64,000 nucleotides of DNA from Meiothermus taiwanensis DSM 14542 (GCA_000482765.1 AXWR01000004.1:80792-144791), one strand, 5' to 3'. Positions 8,318-16,794 are shown, counted from the first letter of the stretch. Notes: a model not told the origin generated them from the letters alone. Numbers and translations are program-made.

Positions 8318-9001
8318 ATGCAGAGAACTCTTTTTGTCGTAGTGGCTGTTCTGGCTATCGCCATAGCCGCCGTGCTATTTGTGTTCTTGCGGCCTAAACC
8401 CACCGCCGGCCCCACGGACGCGGCCGCTGGCGCACGTTTTGTGATCGGCAACCCCGAGGCCAAAGTAACCGTGGTGGATTTTTCCAACTATCTATGCAGC
8501 CATTGCCGCGATCACGCCAACGAGGTATTCCCGCTTATCAAGCGGGATTACATCGATACTGGGAAAATCCGCTACGTCTTCCGCGACTTTCCCTTTGGTG
8601 GGCAGGAAAACGTGATCCGGGCTGGGGAGGCGGCAGCCTGCGCGGCTGACAACAACCTGTACGTTGAGTACCACGAGGCGCTTTTCCGCGCTCAGATGCA
8701 GTGGGCAGGCCTGAGTGGGGATGCGCTTGACAACTACTTTGCCGACCTGGCGGGGCAAATTGGGATTGCACCCGCCACCTTTTTGCAGTGCCTCAAGTCG
8801 GGAAGCAAGCGGGCCGGGGTTCTGGCCGATCAGAAGCTGGCAACCGATCTGGGCTTGACCGGAACCCCATCCTTTATTGTGAATGGGGAAAAGTACACCG
8901 GCCAGCGCCCCTACGATAGCTGGCGGGAAATTCTTGACAAGGCCCTGGCCGGACAGCCCAGCAGCGATCAGGGGGGTAGCAGCAGCCCCGCCAAGCCTTA
9001 G
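8318..9001 (+). CDS. membrane-anchored DsbA-like thiol oxidoreductase
   Basis: The 227-residue protein has one N-terminal membrane segment (about 5-24), so the rest should face the periplasm. A thioredoxin-like DsbA domain follows, with the active-site motif CSHC (about residues 60-63) in VDFSNYLCSHCRDH, a helical insertion rich in aromatic residues and the cis-proline segment GLTGTPSFIVNG near 190. Such proteins (thioredoxin_4 / DsbA group) form or shuffle disulfides in exported proteins. A second cysteine pair (C108 region and FLQC) may be structural. The tail is rich in Ser, Gly and Pro. It has its own leaderless promoter and a strong terminator downstream, so it is monocistronic. Confidence 0.88.
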   Translation: MQRTLFVVVAVLAIAIAAVLFVFLRPKPTAGPTDAAAGARFVIGNPEAKVTVVDFSNYLCSHCRDHANEVFPLIKRDYIDTGKIRYVFRDFPFGGQENVIRAGEAAACAADNNLYVEYHEALFRAQMQWAGLSGDALDNYFADLAGQIGIAPATFLQCLKSGSKRAGVLADQKLATDLGLTGTPSFIVNGEKYTGQRPYDSWREILDKALAGQPSSDQGGSSSPAKP

Positions 9002-9017
9002 CACAAGCTACAACACC

Positions 9018-9049
9018 CCACGACCCTCGCCTTAGGGCGAGGGTCGTGG
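9018..9049. terminator. strong hairpin after the DsbA-like gene
   Basis: A perfect 14-bp stem (9018-9031 with 9036-9049) closes a 4-base TTAG loop 16 bases past the stop codon. There is no long T run. It also lies downstream of clpX on the other strand and could serve both directions. Confidence 0.7.
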
Positions 9050-9059
9050 CTTGGTCATG

Positions 9060-9162
9060 CCGGGCACTCCCTTCCAAGGGGCGGTATCACCCTCCGCTGC
9101 GCGGATAACTCCGGTTGGGTTGGTTTGCCGCCTTGCAGCGCCGAGCCAACCGAATCTAGCAT
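9060..9162. repeat. TIR repeat element, reverse orientation, at the clpX stop codon
   Basis: GCACTCCCTTCCAAGGGGCGGTATCACC is the reverse complement, with few changes, of the inner part of the element at 6192-6270. The segment 9113-9162 matches the reverse complement of the left half of the element at 38647-38774 and ends GAATCTAGCAT, a diverged terminal repeat. The end falls on the clpX stop codon. Confidence 0.65.
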
Positions 9163-10358
9163 CAGGAGGCCTGCCGCAAACGGGCCTCCTCGAGGGCCAT
9201 CAAGGGTTTATCCAGGTGGGGCAGGTCAAAGACCACCTCTTTAATGCCTGACGTGGGCAATTCAAACATCAGCTCCACCATCGCCTTCTCGATAACGGCT
9301 CGCAAACCACGCGCCCCTGTACCGCGTTTTAGAGCCCGGCGGGCGATCTCACGAAGGGCCCCCGGCGTAAAGCGAAGCTCGATACCTTCCATGCGCAGCA
9401 ACTCCTGGTACTGCCGAATAAGGGCGTTGCGGGGCTCGGTCAGAATGCGCACCAGGGCTTCTTCGTCCAGGGCCTCGAGCTGCACCATCACCGGCATCCG
9501 ACCCACAAACTCGGGAATCAGACCAAAGCGCACCAGGTCTTCCGGGATCACTTCGGGCTTTTCCTCAGTTTTCTTGGGACGTGTGAAGCCGATGGGGTTC
9601 TGATCCACACGGGACTGCACGATGCGCTCGAGGCCATCAAAAGCCCCACCCAGGATAAACAAGATGTTTTTGGTATTCAGCGCTATAAATTCCTGGTGGG
9701 GGTGCTTACGGCCCCCCTGCGGCGGTACGTTGGCTACGGTGCCTTCGATGATTTTAAGTAAGGCCTGCTGCACCCCCTCACCCGAAACATCACGGGTTAG
9801 GCTGGGGTTCTCCGACTTACGGGCAATTTTGTCGATCTCGTCAATGTAGATGATGCCCTTCTCGGCCGCCTGGACATCGAAATCCGCCGCTTGCAGCAAG
9901 CGCAGGAGCACGTTTTCTACGTCCTCGCCCACATAGCCAGCCTCGGTCAGGGTGGTTGCATCGGCGATAGCAAAAGGCACATCCAGCATCCGGGCCAGGG
10001 TCTCGGCCAGCAGGGTTTTTCCCGTTCCGGTAGGGCCAATCAGCAGCACGTTGGACTTCTGAACCTCGGCCTCCGGATGCAGCAAGCGCTTGTAGTGGTT
10101 ATAGACCGCAACTGAAAGGGTCTTCTTGGGTAGCTCCTGACCAATCACATACTGATCCAGGAAGCTTTTGATCTCGGCTGGCTTGGGTAGATGGCGGGGC
10201 CCCACAAAACTCGGCCTGGGCTCAGCCGCGAGCAGGTCGCTGGCCCGATCCACACACTCGTTGCAGATGTACACCTCACCCATGGGTGATTCGATGAGCT
10301 GGGCCACCTCAGGGTGCTGTTTGCCGCAAAAGCTACAGGAGGGCTTAGTGCGTTTCAC
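9162..10358 (-). CDS. clpX: ATP-dependent Clp protease ATP-binding subunit ClpX
   Basis: ClpX is the hexameric AAA+ unfoldase that feeds substrates into ClpP. The 398-residue protein shows the N-terminal zinc-binding domain (C8, C11, C32, C35), Walker A GPTGTGKT (108-115), the pore loop GYVGED (141-146) and Walker B IIYIDE (169-174). An RKH loop and the IGF-containing loop that docks on ClpP (NPIGFTRPK) follow. The gene overlaps the end of clpP by 14 bases on the same strand, so the two are translated together and should be made in fixed ratio. The stop codon falls within the end of a TIR repeat element. Confidence 0.97.
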   Translation of the reverse strand: MKRTKPSCSFCGKQHPEVAQLIESPMGEVYICNECVDRASDLLAAEPRPSFVGPRHLPKPAEIKSFLDQYVIGQELPKKTLSVAVYNHYKRLLHPEAEVQKSNVLLIGPTGTGKTLLAETLARMLDVPFAIADATTLTEAGYVGEDVENVLLRLLQAADFDVQAAEKGIIYIDEIDKIARKSENPSLTRDVSGEGVQQALLKIIEGTVANVPPQGGRKHPHQEFIALNTKNILFILGGAFDGLERIVQSRVDQNPIGFTRPKKTEEKPEVIPEDLVRFGLIPEFVGRMPVMVQLEALDEEALVRILTEPRNALIRQYQELLRMEGIELRFTPGALREIARRALKRGTGARGLRAVIEKAMVELMFELPTSGIKEVVFDLPHLDKPLMALEEARLRQAS

Positions 10359-10932
10359 GGCTAACCACCTGGTCTACCAGTCCATAGGCTGCAGCCTCTT
10401 CGGCGGTGAGGTAATAATCCCTCTCTGTATCGCGCTCCACTTTTTCGAGGGGCTGGTTGGTGTGCCGCGCCAGAATAGTGTTGAGCACCTTGCGGGTCTT
10501 GAGGATTTGTTCAGCCTGGATCGCAATATCGGTGGCCTGCCCCCCCAGGCCCCGGGCCCAGGGTTGGTGAATCATGACCTTGGAGTGGGGCAGGGCGTAG
10601 CGTTTACCCGGCTCGCCCGCAGCCAGCAGCACCGCCCCCATGGAAGCAGCGAGACCCACACAGATGGTCGAGACGGGGGCCGTCACAAACTGCATGGTGT
10701 CGTAGATGGCCAGGCCAGCATCCACATCGCCGCCGGGCGAGTTGATGTACATACGGATCTCCTGGTTAGGGTTTTGCGCTGCCAGGAAGAGAATCTGCGC
10801 CACCACTGTGTTAGCCACCTGGGCATCTATGGGCGTACCCAAGAAGATAATGCGGTCTTTGAGCAGGCGGCTGTATATGTCGTAAACGCGTTCACCGCGA
10901 GCGGTTTGTTCGATGACATATGGAACGATCAT
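10345..10932 (-). CDS. clpP: ATP-dependent Clp protease proteolytic subunit ClpP
   Basis: ClpP is the barrel-shaped serine peptidase of the ClpXP complex. The 195-residue protein carries the catalytic triad S97 ([11 protein letters not shown]), H122 (VMIHQPW) and D172 (ERDTERDYY). There is little or no propeptide before [10 protein letters not shown], whereas many bacterial ClpPs are processed. A -10-like TACAAT lies nine bases before the ATG. The trigger factor gene lies upstream on the same strand, the common tig-clpP-clpX order, but a terminator-like hairpin separates it from clpP. Confidence 0.97.
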   Translation of the reverse strand: MIVPYVIEQTARGERVYDIYSRLLKDRIIFLGTPIDAQVANTVVAQILFLAAQNPNQEIRMYINSPGGDVDAGLAIYDTMQFVTAPVSTICVGLAASMGAVLLAAGEPGKRYALPHSKVMIHQPWARGLGGQATDIAIQAEQILKTRKVLNTILARHTNQPLEKVERDTERDYYLTAEEAAAYGLVDQVVSRETH

Positions 10933-10941
10933 ATCGGCTCT

Positions 10942-10947
10942 ATTGTA
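10942..10947 (-). promoter_or_regulatory. -10 box before clpP
   Basis: On the minus strand TACAAT lies 9 bases before the clpP ATG. No convincing -35 was seen. Confidence 0.4.
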
Positions 10948-11043
10948 TGCCGGCGGGCTGGGCTAAGAGGGCATTGGCGCACATAGCGATCCCCCAAAAA
11001 ACCAGTCAACAAGCGTGATAAGCCCGCCTTGAAAGCAGAAAGC

Positions 11044-11069
11044 CCCCCTACCCTGAGCCGGCTAGGGGG
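11044..11069 (-). terminator. hairpin between tig and clpP
   Basis: CCCCCTA (11044-11050) pairs with TAGGGGG (11063-11069). On the minus strand it is followed by a pyrimidine-rich CTTTCTGCTTTC stretch. It would end or reduce transcription from tig. Confidence 0.5.
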
Positions 11070-11088
11070 ATCTGGATTGGGCGGAGGT

Positions 11089-12312
11089 TTAGGCCGGGGT
11101 GCCCTCGAGGATCTGCACCGCCTCGAGCAAGGCTTTATCGTGCAGGCGCTGTATTCTGAGACGGGCCAGGGCTTCCTGACCAAGTTCGTTCTGGAGCCGC
11201 GCAGGTGTTGTGCGGTAAGAGCGGGCCAGCTCGGCCAGGAATTCATCGAACTCTTCCTGGCTCAGTGTGGTTTTGAGCTCCTCGGCCAGGGCCTCTACTG
11301 CCAGGGAGCGGCGCAGGCGCTTGGTAGCGTTCTGACTCAGGTTCTGCTTGAATTCCTCGAGCTTGCCGTCTCGCTCGAGCTGCTGCAGGTACTCGTTGAT
11401 ATCGAGCCTCTGCTGCTGCAGATCCTCAGCCAGGCTCTCGAGCAGGCTGCGTTCTTCGCGCTGCTGCATGGAAGGAGGTATCTCCACCTCGAGGGCCTCG
11501 GCCAGTTTCTCCAAGAGCTGTGAAGCCTTGGCGTTGCGGGTCTCCCGCTCAAACTGCGCTCGGAGGCTCTCGCGAACCTTGGTGGTCAGGGCCTCGAGGT
11601 TGTCCTCACCGACGGTTTTGGCAAACTCGTCGTCCAACTCAGGAAGCTGCAGGGCCTTGACCTCCAGGATCTTGGTTTTGACCTCACGCACCACGGTCTC
11701 GCCGTCCTTCACCGGCACCAGAACCTCGTCGCCGGCCTTCTTGCCCAGCAAGGCCTCGCGCACGTGGGGCTGGGCGTTCTCCATCACCACCGGGAAGCGC
11801 CCCCCGTCTTCAGTCTCGATAAAGACATGGTCGTTGGCCTGAACCTCCCGATCGACCGCGACCATCTCGCCATAGCGGCTGCGCAGGTCTTCCAGCGCCC
11901 GGTTCACCACCTCCTCGGTGAGTTCGGGCGTTGCGACCTCGAGCCTGAAGCTGCGCCAGTCGGGCAGTTTTACCTCCGGGTAGTTCTCCACCTCCACCGT
12001 GTAAACGAAGGGTTCCCCAAAAGTCAGGTGCTCCTCCAGAACCCGCGCCCCCACCGGCAAAAGCGAAAGCTCCCGGGCCGCCTCGGGGAAAGTTTCGTCA
12101 CGCAAGGCTTCTTTTACCTCGCCCAGCAGGATTTCTTTTCCTATCTTGGCCTCAACCACCTTGGCCGGGGCCTTCCCAGGCCTGAAGCCTGGCACCCTAA
12201 TCCGGCTGGCATAATCGCTTAGAACTGAGCGGTAAGCCTGTTCGACCTGGCTGGCCGGAACCTCCACCTTGATTTTTACCCTGTAGCCATCACGTTCTAG
12301 AATTTCTGCCAC
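11089..12312 (-). CDS. tig: trigger factor
   Basis: Trigger factor is the ribosome-bound chaperone that receives nascent chains and has peptidyl-prolyl isomerase activity. The 407-residue protein has an N-terminal ribosome-binding domain with the signature GFRPGKAP (about 42-49). A central FKBP-like isomerase domain (about 145-225) follows, then a long charged helical C-terminal arm. Translation starts at GTG (12310-12312), preceded by GAGGTG. The gene precedes clpP and clpX, grouping folding of new proteins with their degradation. Confidence 0.95.
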   Translation of the reverse strand: MAEILERDGYRVKIKVEVPASQVEQAYRSVLSDYASRIRVPGFRPGKAPAKVVEAKIGKEILLGEVKEALRDETFPEAARELSLLPVGARVLEEHLTFGEPFVYTVEVENYPEVKLPDWRSFRLEVATPELTEEVVNRALEDLRSRYGEMVAVDREVQANDHVFIETEDGGRFPVVMENAQPHVREALLGKKAGDEVLVPVKDGETVVREVKTKILEVKALQLPELDDEFAKTVGEDNLEALTTKVRESLRAQFERETRNAKASQLLEKLAEALEVEIPPSMQQREERSLLESLAEDLQQQRLDINEYLQQLERDGKLEEFKQNLSQNATKRLRRSLAVEALAEELKTTLSQEEFDEFLAELARSYRTTPARLQNELGQEALARLRIQRLHDKALLEAVQILEGTPA

Positions 12313-12388
12313 AACACACCTCGAGTTCGACCGCGGGGGTCGCCAAGGTCATAGTTTACAACCCCAAGCGGGTTTGAGATACACCCTG

Positions 12389-12442
12389 ACACCGGATTCA
12401 AAAAGATCATCAAGCTGGTGCCAAACTAACCGCACCTGGTAT
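12389..12442. repeat. TIR repeat element, short copy
   Basis: ACACCGGATTCAAAAAGATCATC at one end and ACCTGGTAT at the other match the two ends of the full element at 38647-38774 in reverse orientation; the middle is deleted. It lies between tig and the tRNA terminator. Confidence 0.55.
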
Positions 12443-12458
12443 GACGACCCATAACCAT

Positions 12459-12487
12459 CAAAAAGAAAAGCCCCGGGTTGCCGGGGC
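12459..12487 (-). terminator. rho-independent terminator of the tRNA pair
   Basis: On the minus strand GCCCCGG-CAAC-CCGGGGC (12470-12487) is followed by TTTTCTTTTTG. It lies five bases after the CCA end of tRNA-Leu. Confidence 0.8.
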
Positions 12488-12491
12488 CAGC

Positions 12492-12576
12492 TGGTGCGCG
12501 GAGGGGGACTTGAACCCCCACACCTTGCGGCACGAGATCCTAAGTCTCGCGTGTCTACCAATTCCACCATCCGCGC
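12492..12576 (-). tRNA. tRNA-Leu (anticodon TAG)
   Basis: A complete 85-base class II tRNA. The acceptor stem GCGCGGA pairs with TCCGCGC, followed by A and an encoded CCA. The anticodon loop CTTAGGA gives anticodon TAG, which reads CTA. The long variable arm and the T-loop GTTCAAGTC fit leucine. It shares a transcript with tRNA-His. Confidence 0.95.
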
Positions 12577-12607
12577 AAGGGGGAAGAGACTTCTTCCCCA
12601 TGTGCTT

Positions 12608-12685
12608 TGGGGTGAGCGATGGGACTTGAACCCACGACCCCCGGTTCCACAGACCGGTGCTCTAACCAGCTGAGCTACGCTCACC
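12608..12685 (-). tRNA. tRNA-His (anticodon GTG)
   Basis: The anticodon loop CTGTGGA gives anticodon GTG. The acceptor stem GTGAGCG/CGCTCAC carries an extra 5' G opposite the discriminator C, the identity element of tRNA-His, and CCA is encoded. The D-arm TAGCTCAGCTGG and T-loop GGTTCAAGTC are canonical. Confidence 0.95.
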
Positions 12686-12788
12686 GCGTCGCAGCAGCAA
12701 AAGGTATTGTAGGCTTCGCCTCCTGTATCGTCAAGCCAGAGAAATCGGCAAAACCCCAGCTCAAACAACCTGCCCTGAACAATCTGGA

Positions 12789-12817
12789 TTGACGGTCACC
12801 CCCACACACCCTATACT
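12789..12817 (+). promoter_or_regulatory. promoter of the TetR-family gene
   Basis: TTGACG (12789-12794) and TATACT (12812-12817) with a 17-base spacer make a near-consensus sigma-A promoter. The GTG start lies 9 bases past the -10 box. Confidence 0.7.
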
Positions 12818-12826
12818 CGCAGCAAG

Positions 12827-13432
12827 GTGGCGAACAACCGTTCGTTTGAGGAAGCCAGGGAAGGAAAGGCCAACCGTCGCAGCGAAATTCTCAATGCGGC
12901 CGGTCAGTTGTTTAGCCGGCAGGGGTTTCATGCTACCTCAATGCGAGATCTGGCGAAGGCTGTGAACCTGCAGGGGGGTAGCCTGTATGCTCACATTCAG
13001 TCGAAGGAAGAGGTGCTGTTTGAGCTGGTTAACCGGGCCGCGGACGAGTTCCTGAGCAGCGCCGAGGCTGTACCTTCCGATCTTTCACCCAAGGAACAGC
13101 TCGAGCGCCTCGTGCAGGGGCACCTCGAGGTGATCGTGCGCGAGCTGGACAACGCCACGGTCTTCTTTCACGAGTGGAAGTTCCTGAACCCCGACCTACA
13201 AAGAAAAATCACCGCCCGACGGGACGCCTATGAAGCGCACTTCCGCAGGGTCATAGAAACAGGCGCGCAGCAGGGCCAGTTTCAGGTTGAGGATGTCCGG
13301 CTCGCCACCCTATTTGTGCTTTCGGCGCTCAACTGGACATACCATTGGTACCGTCCTGGTGGCAAGCTAACCCTCGAGGCGCTCTCCAGCCATTACTGCA
13401 AGCTAATCTTCCGAACCCTCGGCGCCCAGTAA
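12827..13432 (+). CDS. TetR/AcrR-family transcriptional regulator
   Basis: The 201-residue protein has an N-terminal TetR DNA-binding domain (about 18-64) with the helix-turn-helix TSMRDLAKAVNLQGGSLYAH. A helical ligand-binding domain with two tryptophans in FFHEWKF and LNWTYHWY follows. Regulators of this shape commonly respond to acyl-CoA and control fatty-acid or phenylacetate degradation in Thermus; that link is only a suggestion here. It starts at GTG just downstream of a strong promoter, has no clear operon partner, and is divergent from the tRNA pair. No self-operator was identified. Confidence 0.88.
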   Translation: MANNRSFEEAREGKANRRSEILNAAGQLFSRQGFHATSMRDLAKAVNLQGGSLYAHIQSKEEVLFELVNRAADEFLSSAEAVPSDLSPKEQLERLVQGHLEVIVRELDNATVFFHEWKFLNPDLQRKITARRDAYEAHFRRVIETGAQQGQFQVEDVRLATLFVLSALNWTYHWYRPGGKLTLEALSSHYCKLIFRTLGAQ

Positions 13433-13446
13433 ATAAGGGTGGCCGA

Positions 13447-13493
13447 GGGGCGTGCTCCTGGCTTCAAAAAGATGGCCTCTGGAGGTCTTTGCG
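13447..13493. repeat. TIR repeat element, inner fragment
   Basis: GGGCGTGCTCCTGGCTTCAAAAAGATGGCCTCTGGAGGTCTTTGC matches 38700-38743 of the full element with few changes. It lies between the convergent TetR and small membrane protein genes and ends just before the latter's stop codon. Confidence 0.6.
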
Positions 13494-13496
13494 TAG

Positions 13497-13673
13497 CTAG
13501 CGAGGCCCCTTGGCCAGCAGATTGGCAAAGCCCAACGCCAGAACCAGCACCATACCCAGCGCCCAGTACGGAAAGGCGGTGGAAATCCAGCCCTGCCACT
13601 GGGCCAGGTAGACCAGTGCGCCCACCAGGATTGCAATCAGAGCCCATAGACCAAACGGCTTCAGTCCTTCCAT
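13497..13673 (-). CDS. 58-residue two-TM membrane protein
   Basis: The minus strand reads a 58-residue protein beginning MEGLKPFGLWALI and ending ANLLAKGPR. It has two hydrophobic segments (about 7-25 and 34-53) separated by a short loop with QWQGW. It starts 10 bases after the stop of the AhpD-like gene, in the same direction, and appears to be the last gene of that operon. I do not recognise a family. The spacing, codon use and clean hydrophobic pattern make it likely real. Confidence 0.6.
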   Translation of the reverse strand: MEGLKPFGLWALIAILVGALVYLAQWQGWISTAFPYWALGMVLVLALGFANLLAKGPR

Positions 13674-13682
13674 AACACCCGC

Positions 13683-14327
13683 CTACTTTTTGTCGCGATG
13701 AAGATAGTAGTAGATTTCGTTGGGCACCCAGCCCATGGCGTTGGCGATGCGGTTGGTGAAGTTGAACATGGCCGCAACCTGGGCCGCTTCGAAAATAGCC
13801 TCGTCGGAAAGCCCGATGGCTCGCAACATCTGCACATCGGCGGAGCTCATCGAGGCCGAATCAACGGTGATCTGGTAAGCAAAGTCCAGCAGCGCGTGCT
13901 CTCGAGGGGTCAGGTGCGCCCGTCGGTAGTTGGCCGCGAGCACATCCGGCAAAACGGGGTCGCCGGTAATTTCGCGCAGATAGGCCGAGTGCGAGGCTAA
14001 GCAGTACTCGCACTCGTTGGCCGAAGAGACCACCACCGCGATCATCTCGCGCTCCTTGCGGCTCAGGTGGCTCTGGTCTTCGTTGCGCATCAAGAAGTCG
14101 TAGTAGCGAAACCAGCGCAAGAAGTGTTCAGGGGTGAGGGCAAAGTTGCGGGCCACGTTGGGGATGAAGCCGGTTTTTTCCCTAAACTTGCCAAACAACA
14201 CCCGGACGTCCTCGGGCAGCTCGCTTTCCTCGGGCACCCTGACCCATGCGGTAGGCATTGCTTGGGGTTTGGTTTTAGAGGTGGTCTTCTTGCCACTGGC
14301 CCTGGGGGTTTTTCGAGGGGTTGCCAT
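13683..14327 (-). CDS. AhpD-like / carboxymuconolactone decarboxylase-family protein
   Basis: The 214-residue protein has the alkylhydroperoxidase AhpD-like core: ANECEYCLASH with C106, C109 and H113, preceded by LSRKEREMIAVVVSS. This CxxC plus histidine arrangement supports a peroxidase or thiol-disulfide role in the cytoplasm. The longer shape resembles the peroxidase-related group. A Lys/Thr-rich tail of about 22 residues at the N-terminus is low-complexity. I start at the ATG at 14327, after TGGGAGGGATACC, which supplies a ribosome binding site. It is the middle gene of a three-gene minus-strand operon behind the B12-binding protein, 19 bases away. Confidence 0.82.
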   Translation of the reverse strand: MATPRKTPRASGKKTTSKTKPQAMPTAWVRVPEESELPEDVRVLFGKFREKTGFIPNVARNFALTPEHFLRWFRYYDFLMRNEDQSHLSRKEREMIAVVVSSANECEYCLASHSAYLREITGDPVLPDVLAANYRRAHLTPREHALLDFAYQITVDSASMSSADVQMLRAIGLSDEAIFEAAQVAAMFNFTNRIANAMGWVPNEIYYYLHRDKK

Positions 14328-14346
14328 GGTATCCCTCCCAAGCGGC

Positions 14347-14760
14347 CTACCCCTGGGCAGCCCAGCGTTGCGGGGTGGCTTGACGTAAAAACTCCACAAT
14401 GTCCTGGGTGCTGGTACCGGGCCCAAACACCGCAGCCACGCCCATCGCTTTGAGATGGGGCACGTCCTCGTCGGGGATGATGCCCCCACCAAAAAGCAGA
14501 ATATCCTCGGCGCCCTGTTCCTTGAGCAGCCGTCGCACCTCACCAAAGTAGTGCATATGGGCCCCCGATAGCACCGACAGCCCGATGGCGTCCACGTCCT
14601 CTTGCAGGGCCGCTGAGACGATCATCTCTGGGGTTTGCCGTAAGCCGGTGTAAATGACCTCCATGCCGGCATCGCGCAAGGCCCTGGCCACCACCTTAGC
14701 CCCACGATCGTGACCGTCCAGGCCGGGCTTGGCAATGAGCACCCGTATTCTTCTGTCCAT
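14347..14760 (-). CDS. cobalamin-binding subunit of methylmalonyl-CoA mutase type
   Basis: The 137-residue protein is a stand-alone B12-binding domain, as in the small subunit of methylmalonyl-CoA mutase. It has the DxHxxG base-off cobalamin signature in [10 protein letters not shown] (H17), the Ser segment [12 protein letters not shown] (about 60-71) and the GGGIIP loop. In split mutases this subunit pairs with a large catalytic subunit to isomerise methylmalonyl-CoA and succinyl-CoA. No large subunit is in the window, so the partner must be elsewhere. A leaderless-type promoter lies just upstream. Confidence 0.9.
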   Translation of the reverse strand: MDRRIRVLIAKPGLDGHDRGAKVVARALRDAGMEVIYTGLRQTPEMIVSAALQEDVDAIGLSVLSGAHMHYFGEVRRLLKEQGAEDILLFGGGIIPDEDVPHLKAMGVAAVFGPGTSTQDIVEFLRQATPQRWAAQG

Positions 14761-14766
14761 ACGCCT

Positions 14767-14772
14767 ATCTTA
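14767..14772 (-). promoter_or_regulatory. -10 box of the B12-binding protein gene
   Basis: On the minus strand TAAGAT lies 6 bases before the ATG at 14760, the leaderless spacing. Confidence 0.5.
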
Positions 14773-14862
14773 CGGCACGTCACACAAAGCAACCAGGTGG
14801 CGCGGGCTGTAAATTGCCCGAGCTTTATAGCGCCGCAAAAGCCCTCGAATGGGCAGGGGCGG

Positions 14863-15345
14863 TCAGGCTGTTGAGGCTGAAAGGTTTGTGGAATGGTGGG
14901 CTTTCTCGAGGTGGGCCTTGAACTGTTCGAAGGTTACCTTAAGCAGCTTGTTGGGTTCGCCAAAAAGTGTGGCATACCATTCGGCGGCCTTGTCCAGCAA
15001 GGGGCTGTCGTAGTGGGGGTGGCCCTCGAAGAGGAGCTCGAGGTGGGTGCCCCCGTCCTCGCTCTCGCTCAGGCGCAACCAGCCTGAAATTTCCAGGTTG
15101 TGCGGCACCCCCGGCACACTGCGGAACTCGAGGTACTCAGGGGGGCGGCGCTCGGTGGCCTCGGCCACCCAGACCAGATCCACCGGCGGCTGCCCCCGCG
15201 CCCGGAAGCGCCAGGCCGAACCCTCGCGGCTTACCTCCTTAATGGCCTTGGCCCAGCTCGGCCAGCTCGAGAAGTCCTGAAAAGCCGCCCAGACCGCCTC
15301 GCGTGGAGCCCGGATATTGAGCACCAACTCCTCCCTGAAACGCAT
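14863..15345 (-). CDS. SRPBCC-family protein
   Basis: The 160-residue protein fits the SRPBCC (START-like, polyketide cyclase) fold: an N-terminal strand with LNIRAPREAVWAAFQDFSSWPSW (first part residues 8-19), alternating strands, and a long C-terminal helix including GEPNKLLKVTFEQFKAHLEKA. Members bind hydrophobic ligands; most bacterial ones have no known function. The start at 15345 follows GGGAGGT at good spacing; the longer open frame upstream runs into trmFO's promoter on the other strand and is not coding. It is divergent from trmFO. Confidence 0.78.
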   Translation of the reverse strand: MRFREELVLNIRAPREAVWAAFQDFSSWPSWAKAIKEVSREGSAWRFRARGQPPVDLVWVAEATERRPPEYLEFRSVPGVPHNLEISGWLRLSESEDGGTHLELLFEGHPHYDSPLLDKAAEWYATLFGEPNKLLKVTFEQFKAHLEKAHHSTNLSASTA

Positions 15346-15450
15346 GGCTACCTCCCTTGGTGGGCTGCGCACAAAGTAGCAAGACAACGAGCACAGGCTG
15401 ATGTGAGCGTATGTTGCCACAGAATGGTGTACGGGCGGTGAAGCCTGGAT

Positions 15451-15456
15451 TACACT
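15451..15456 (+). promoter_or_regulatory. -10 box of trmFO
   Basis: TACACT ends 6 bases before the ATG at 15463. Confidence 0.5.
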
Positions 15457-15462
15457 ACAGGG

Positions 15463-16794
15463 ATGATGAGGGTGCATGTGATTGGAGCTGGCCTGTCGGG
15501 TGCGGAGGCGGCTTTTACAGCGGCCCGCCTGGGCGCACAGGTTCGGCTGTACGAGATGCGGCCCCGGCGTATGACCCCTGCCCACCAGACCGGCCATTTT
15601 GCCGAGCTGGTCTGCTCCAATAGCCTGGGGGGCGAGGGCGAGACCAACGCCAAGGGCTTGTTGCAGGCTGAGCTGCGGGCTGCCGGCTCGCTGATTATGC
15701 AGGCTGCCGACCGGAACCGGGTTCCGGCGGGCGGGGCGCTGGCGGTGGAGCGGGAAGGGTTTTCGCAGGAGATTACCCGGGTGCTCGAGGCCCATCCCAA
15801 CATAGAGGTGGTGCGGGAAGAGCTAACGAGGGTTCCTCCGGACGGCATTACCGTGCTGGCCACCGGCCCGCTCACCTCCGATGCCCTAGCGGAGCACCTG
15901 CGCTCACTTTTGGGCGAGGAATTCCTGGGCTTCTACGATGCCGCCGCGCCGGTGGTGCTGGGCGAGAGCATCAACATGGAGGTGGTCTACCGGGCCGGGC
16001 GCTACGGGCAGAGCGCCGACTATCTGAACTGCCCCATGAATGAGGAAGAGTACCGCCGGTTTTACGAGGTGCTGAGCCAGGCCCGTAAACACACCCCCCA
16101 CGAGTGGGAAAAGCTCGAGTTCTTCGAGGGCTGCATGCCCATCGAGGAAATCGCCCGCCGCGGCTTCGACACCCCGCGCTTTGGCCCCATGAAGCCGGTG
16201 GGCCTGCCCGACCCCCGCACCGGCCAGGAGCCCTACGCCGTGGTGCAGCTCAGGGCCGAGGATCGGCGGGGCCAGATGTGGAGCCTGGTGGGCTTCCAGA
16301 CCGGATTGAAGTGGGGCGACCAGAAGCTGGTGGTGCAGAGCATACCGGGCCTGGAACAGGCCGAGATCGTGCGCTACGGGGTGATGCACCGCAACACCTA
16401 CCTGTGCGCCCCCCGGCTAATTGAACCGACCTTGCAGTTCCGGGCCTACCCGAACCTGCTGGTAAGCGGGGTGTTGTGCGGGGTGGAGGGTTACCTCGAG
16501 TCCGCCGCCACCGGCTTTCTGGCCGGCCTCAACGCGGCCCGGCTGGCCCAGGGGCACCCCCCCCTGGTTCCCCCCGAAGCAACGATGCTGGGCGGCCTGG
16601 TGCGGTACTTAGCCAGCGCCAACCCCGAGGGCTTCCAGCCCATGAACGCCAACTGGGGGCTGGTGCCTGCCGAAGCCGGACGGGGCAAAAAGTCCGAGAA
16701 ACGGGCCCGGATGTTCCACCGGGGCCTGGCCGAGTTTCGGGCCTGGCTGGCCCGGTCGGCGGGCCTGGTCAGCGAGGAAATACTGGCAGGTTGA
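15463..16794 (+). CDS. trmFO: methylenetetrahydrofolate-tRNA-(uracil-5-)-methyltransferase TrmFO
   Basis: TrmFO makes 5-methyluridine at tRNA position 54 using methylenetetrahydrofolate and FAD; this modification supports tRNA stability at high temperature. The 443-residue protein has the FAD dinucleotide fold GAGLSGAEAA (8-17), the catalytic cysteine C51 in ELVCSNSLGGE, and the second cysteine near 224 in EGCMPIEE. The C-terminal GVLCGVEGYLESAATGFLAG segment is typical. The gene has a leaderless promoter. Its last 26 bases overlap the 3' end of the convergent secreted-protein gene. Confidence 0.95.
   Translation: MMRVHVIGAGLSGAEAAFTAARLGAQVRLYEMRPRRMTPAHQTGHFAELVCSNSLGGEGETNAKGLLQAELRAAGSLIMQAADRNRVPAGGALAVEREGFSQEITRVLEAHPNIEVVREELTRVPPDGITVLATGPLTSDALAEHLRSLLGEEFLGFYDAAAPVVLGESINMEVVYRAGRYGQSADYLNCPMNEEEYRRFYEVLSQARKHTPHEWEKLEFFEGCMPIEEIARRGFDTPRFGPMKPVGLPDPRTGQEPYAVVQLRAEDRRGQMWSLVGFQTGLKWGDQKLVVQSIPGLEQAEIVRYGVMHRNTYLCAPRLIEPTLQFRAYPNLLVSGVLCGVEGYLESAATGFLAGLNAARLAQGHPPLVPPEATMLGGLVRYLASANPEGFQPMNANWGLVPAEAGRGKKSEKRARMFHRGLAEFRAWLARSAGLVSEEILAG

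Noticed and set aside
10933..11088. A riboswitch or leader before clpP
   Set aside because: Only a tig terminator-like hairpin and a -10 box were seen; no conserved RNA pattern was recognised.
12349..12768. An open frame of 139 codons on the minus strand
   Set aside because: It runs through both tRNA genes and their terminator; it is a by-product of tRNA sequence.
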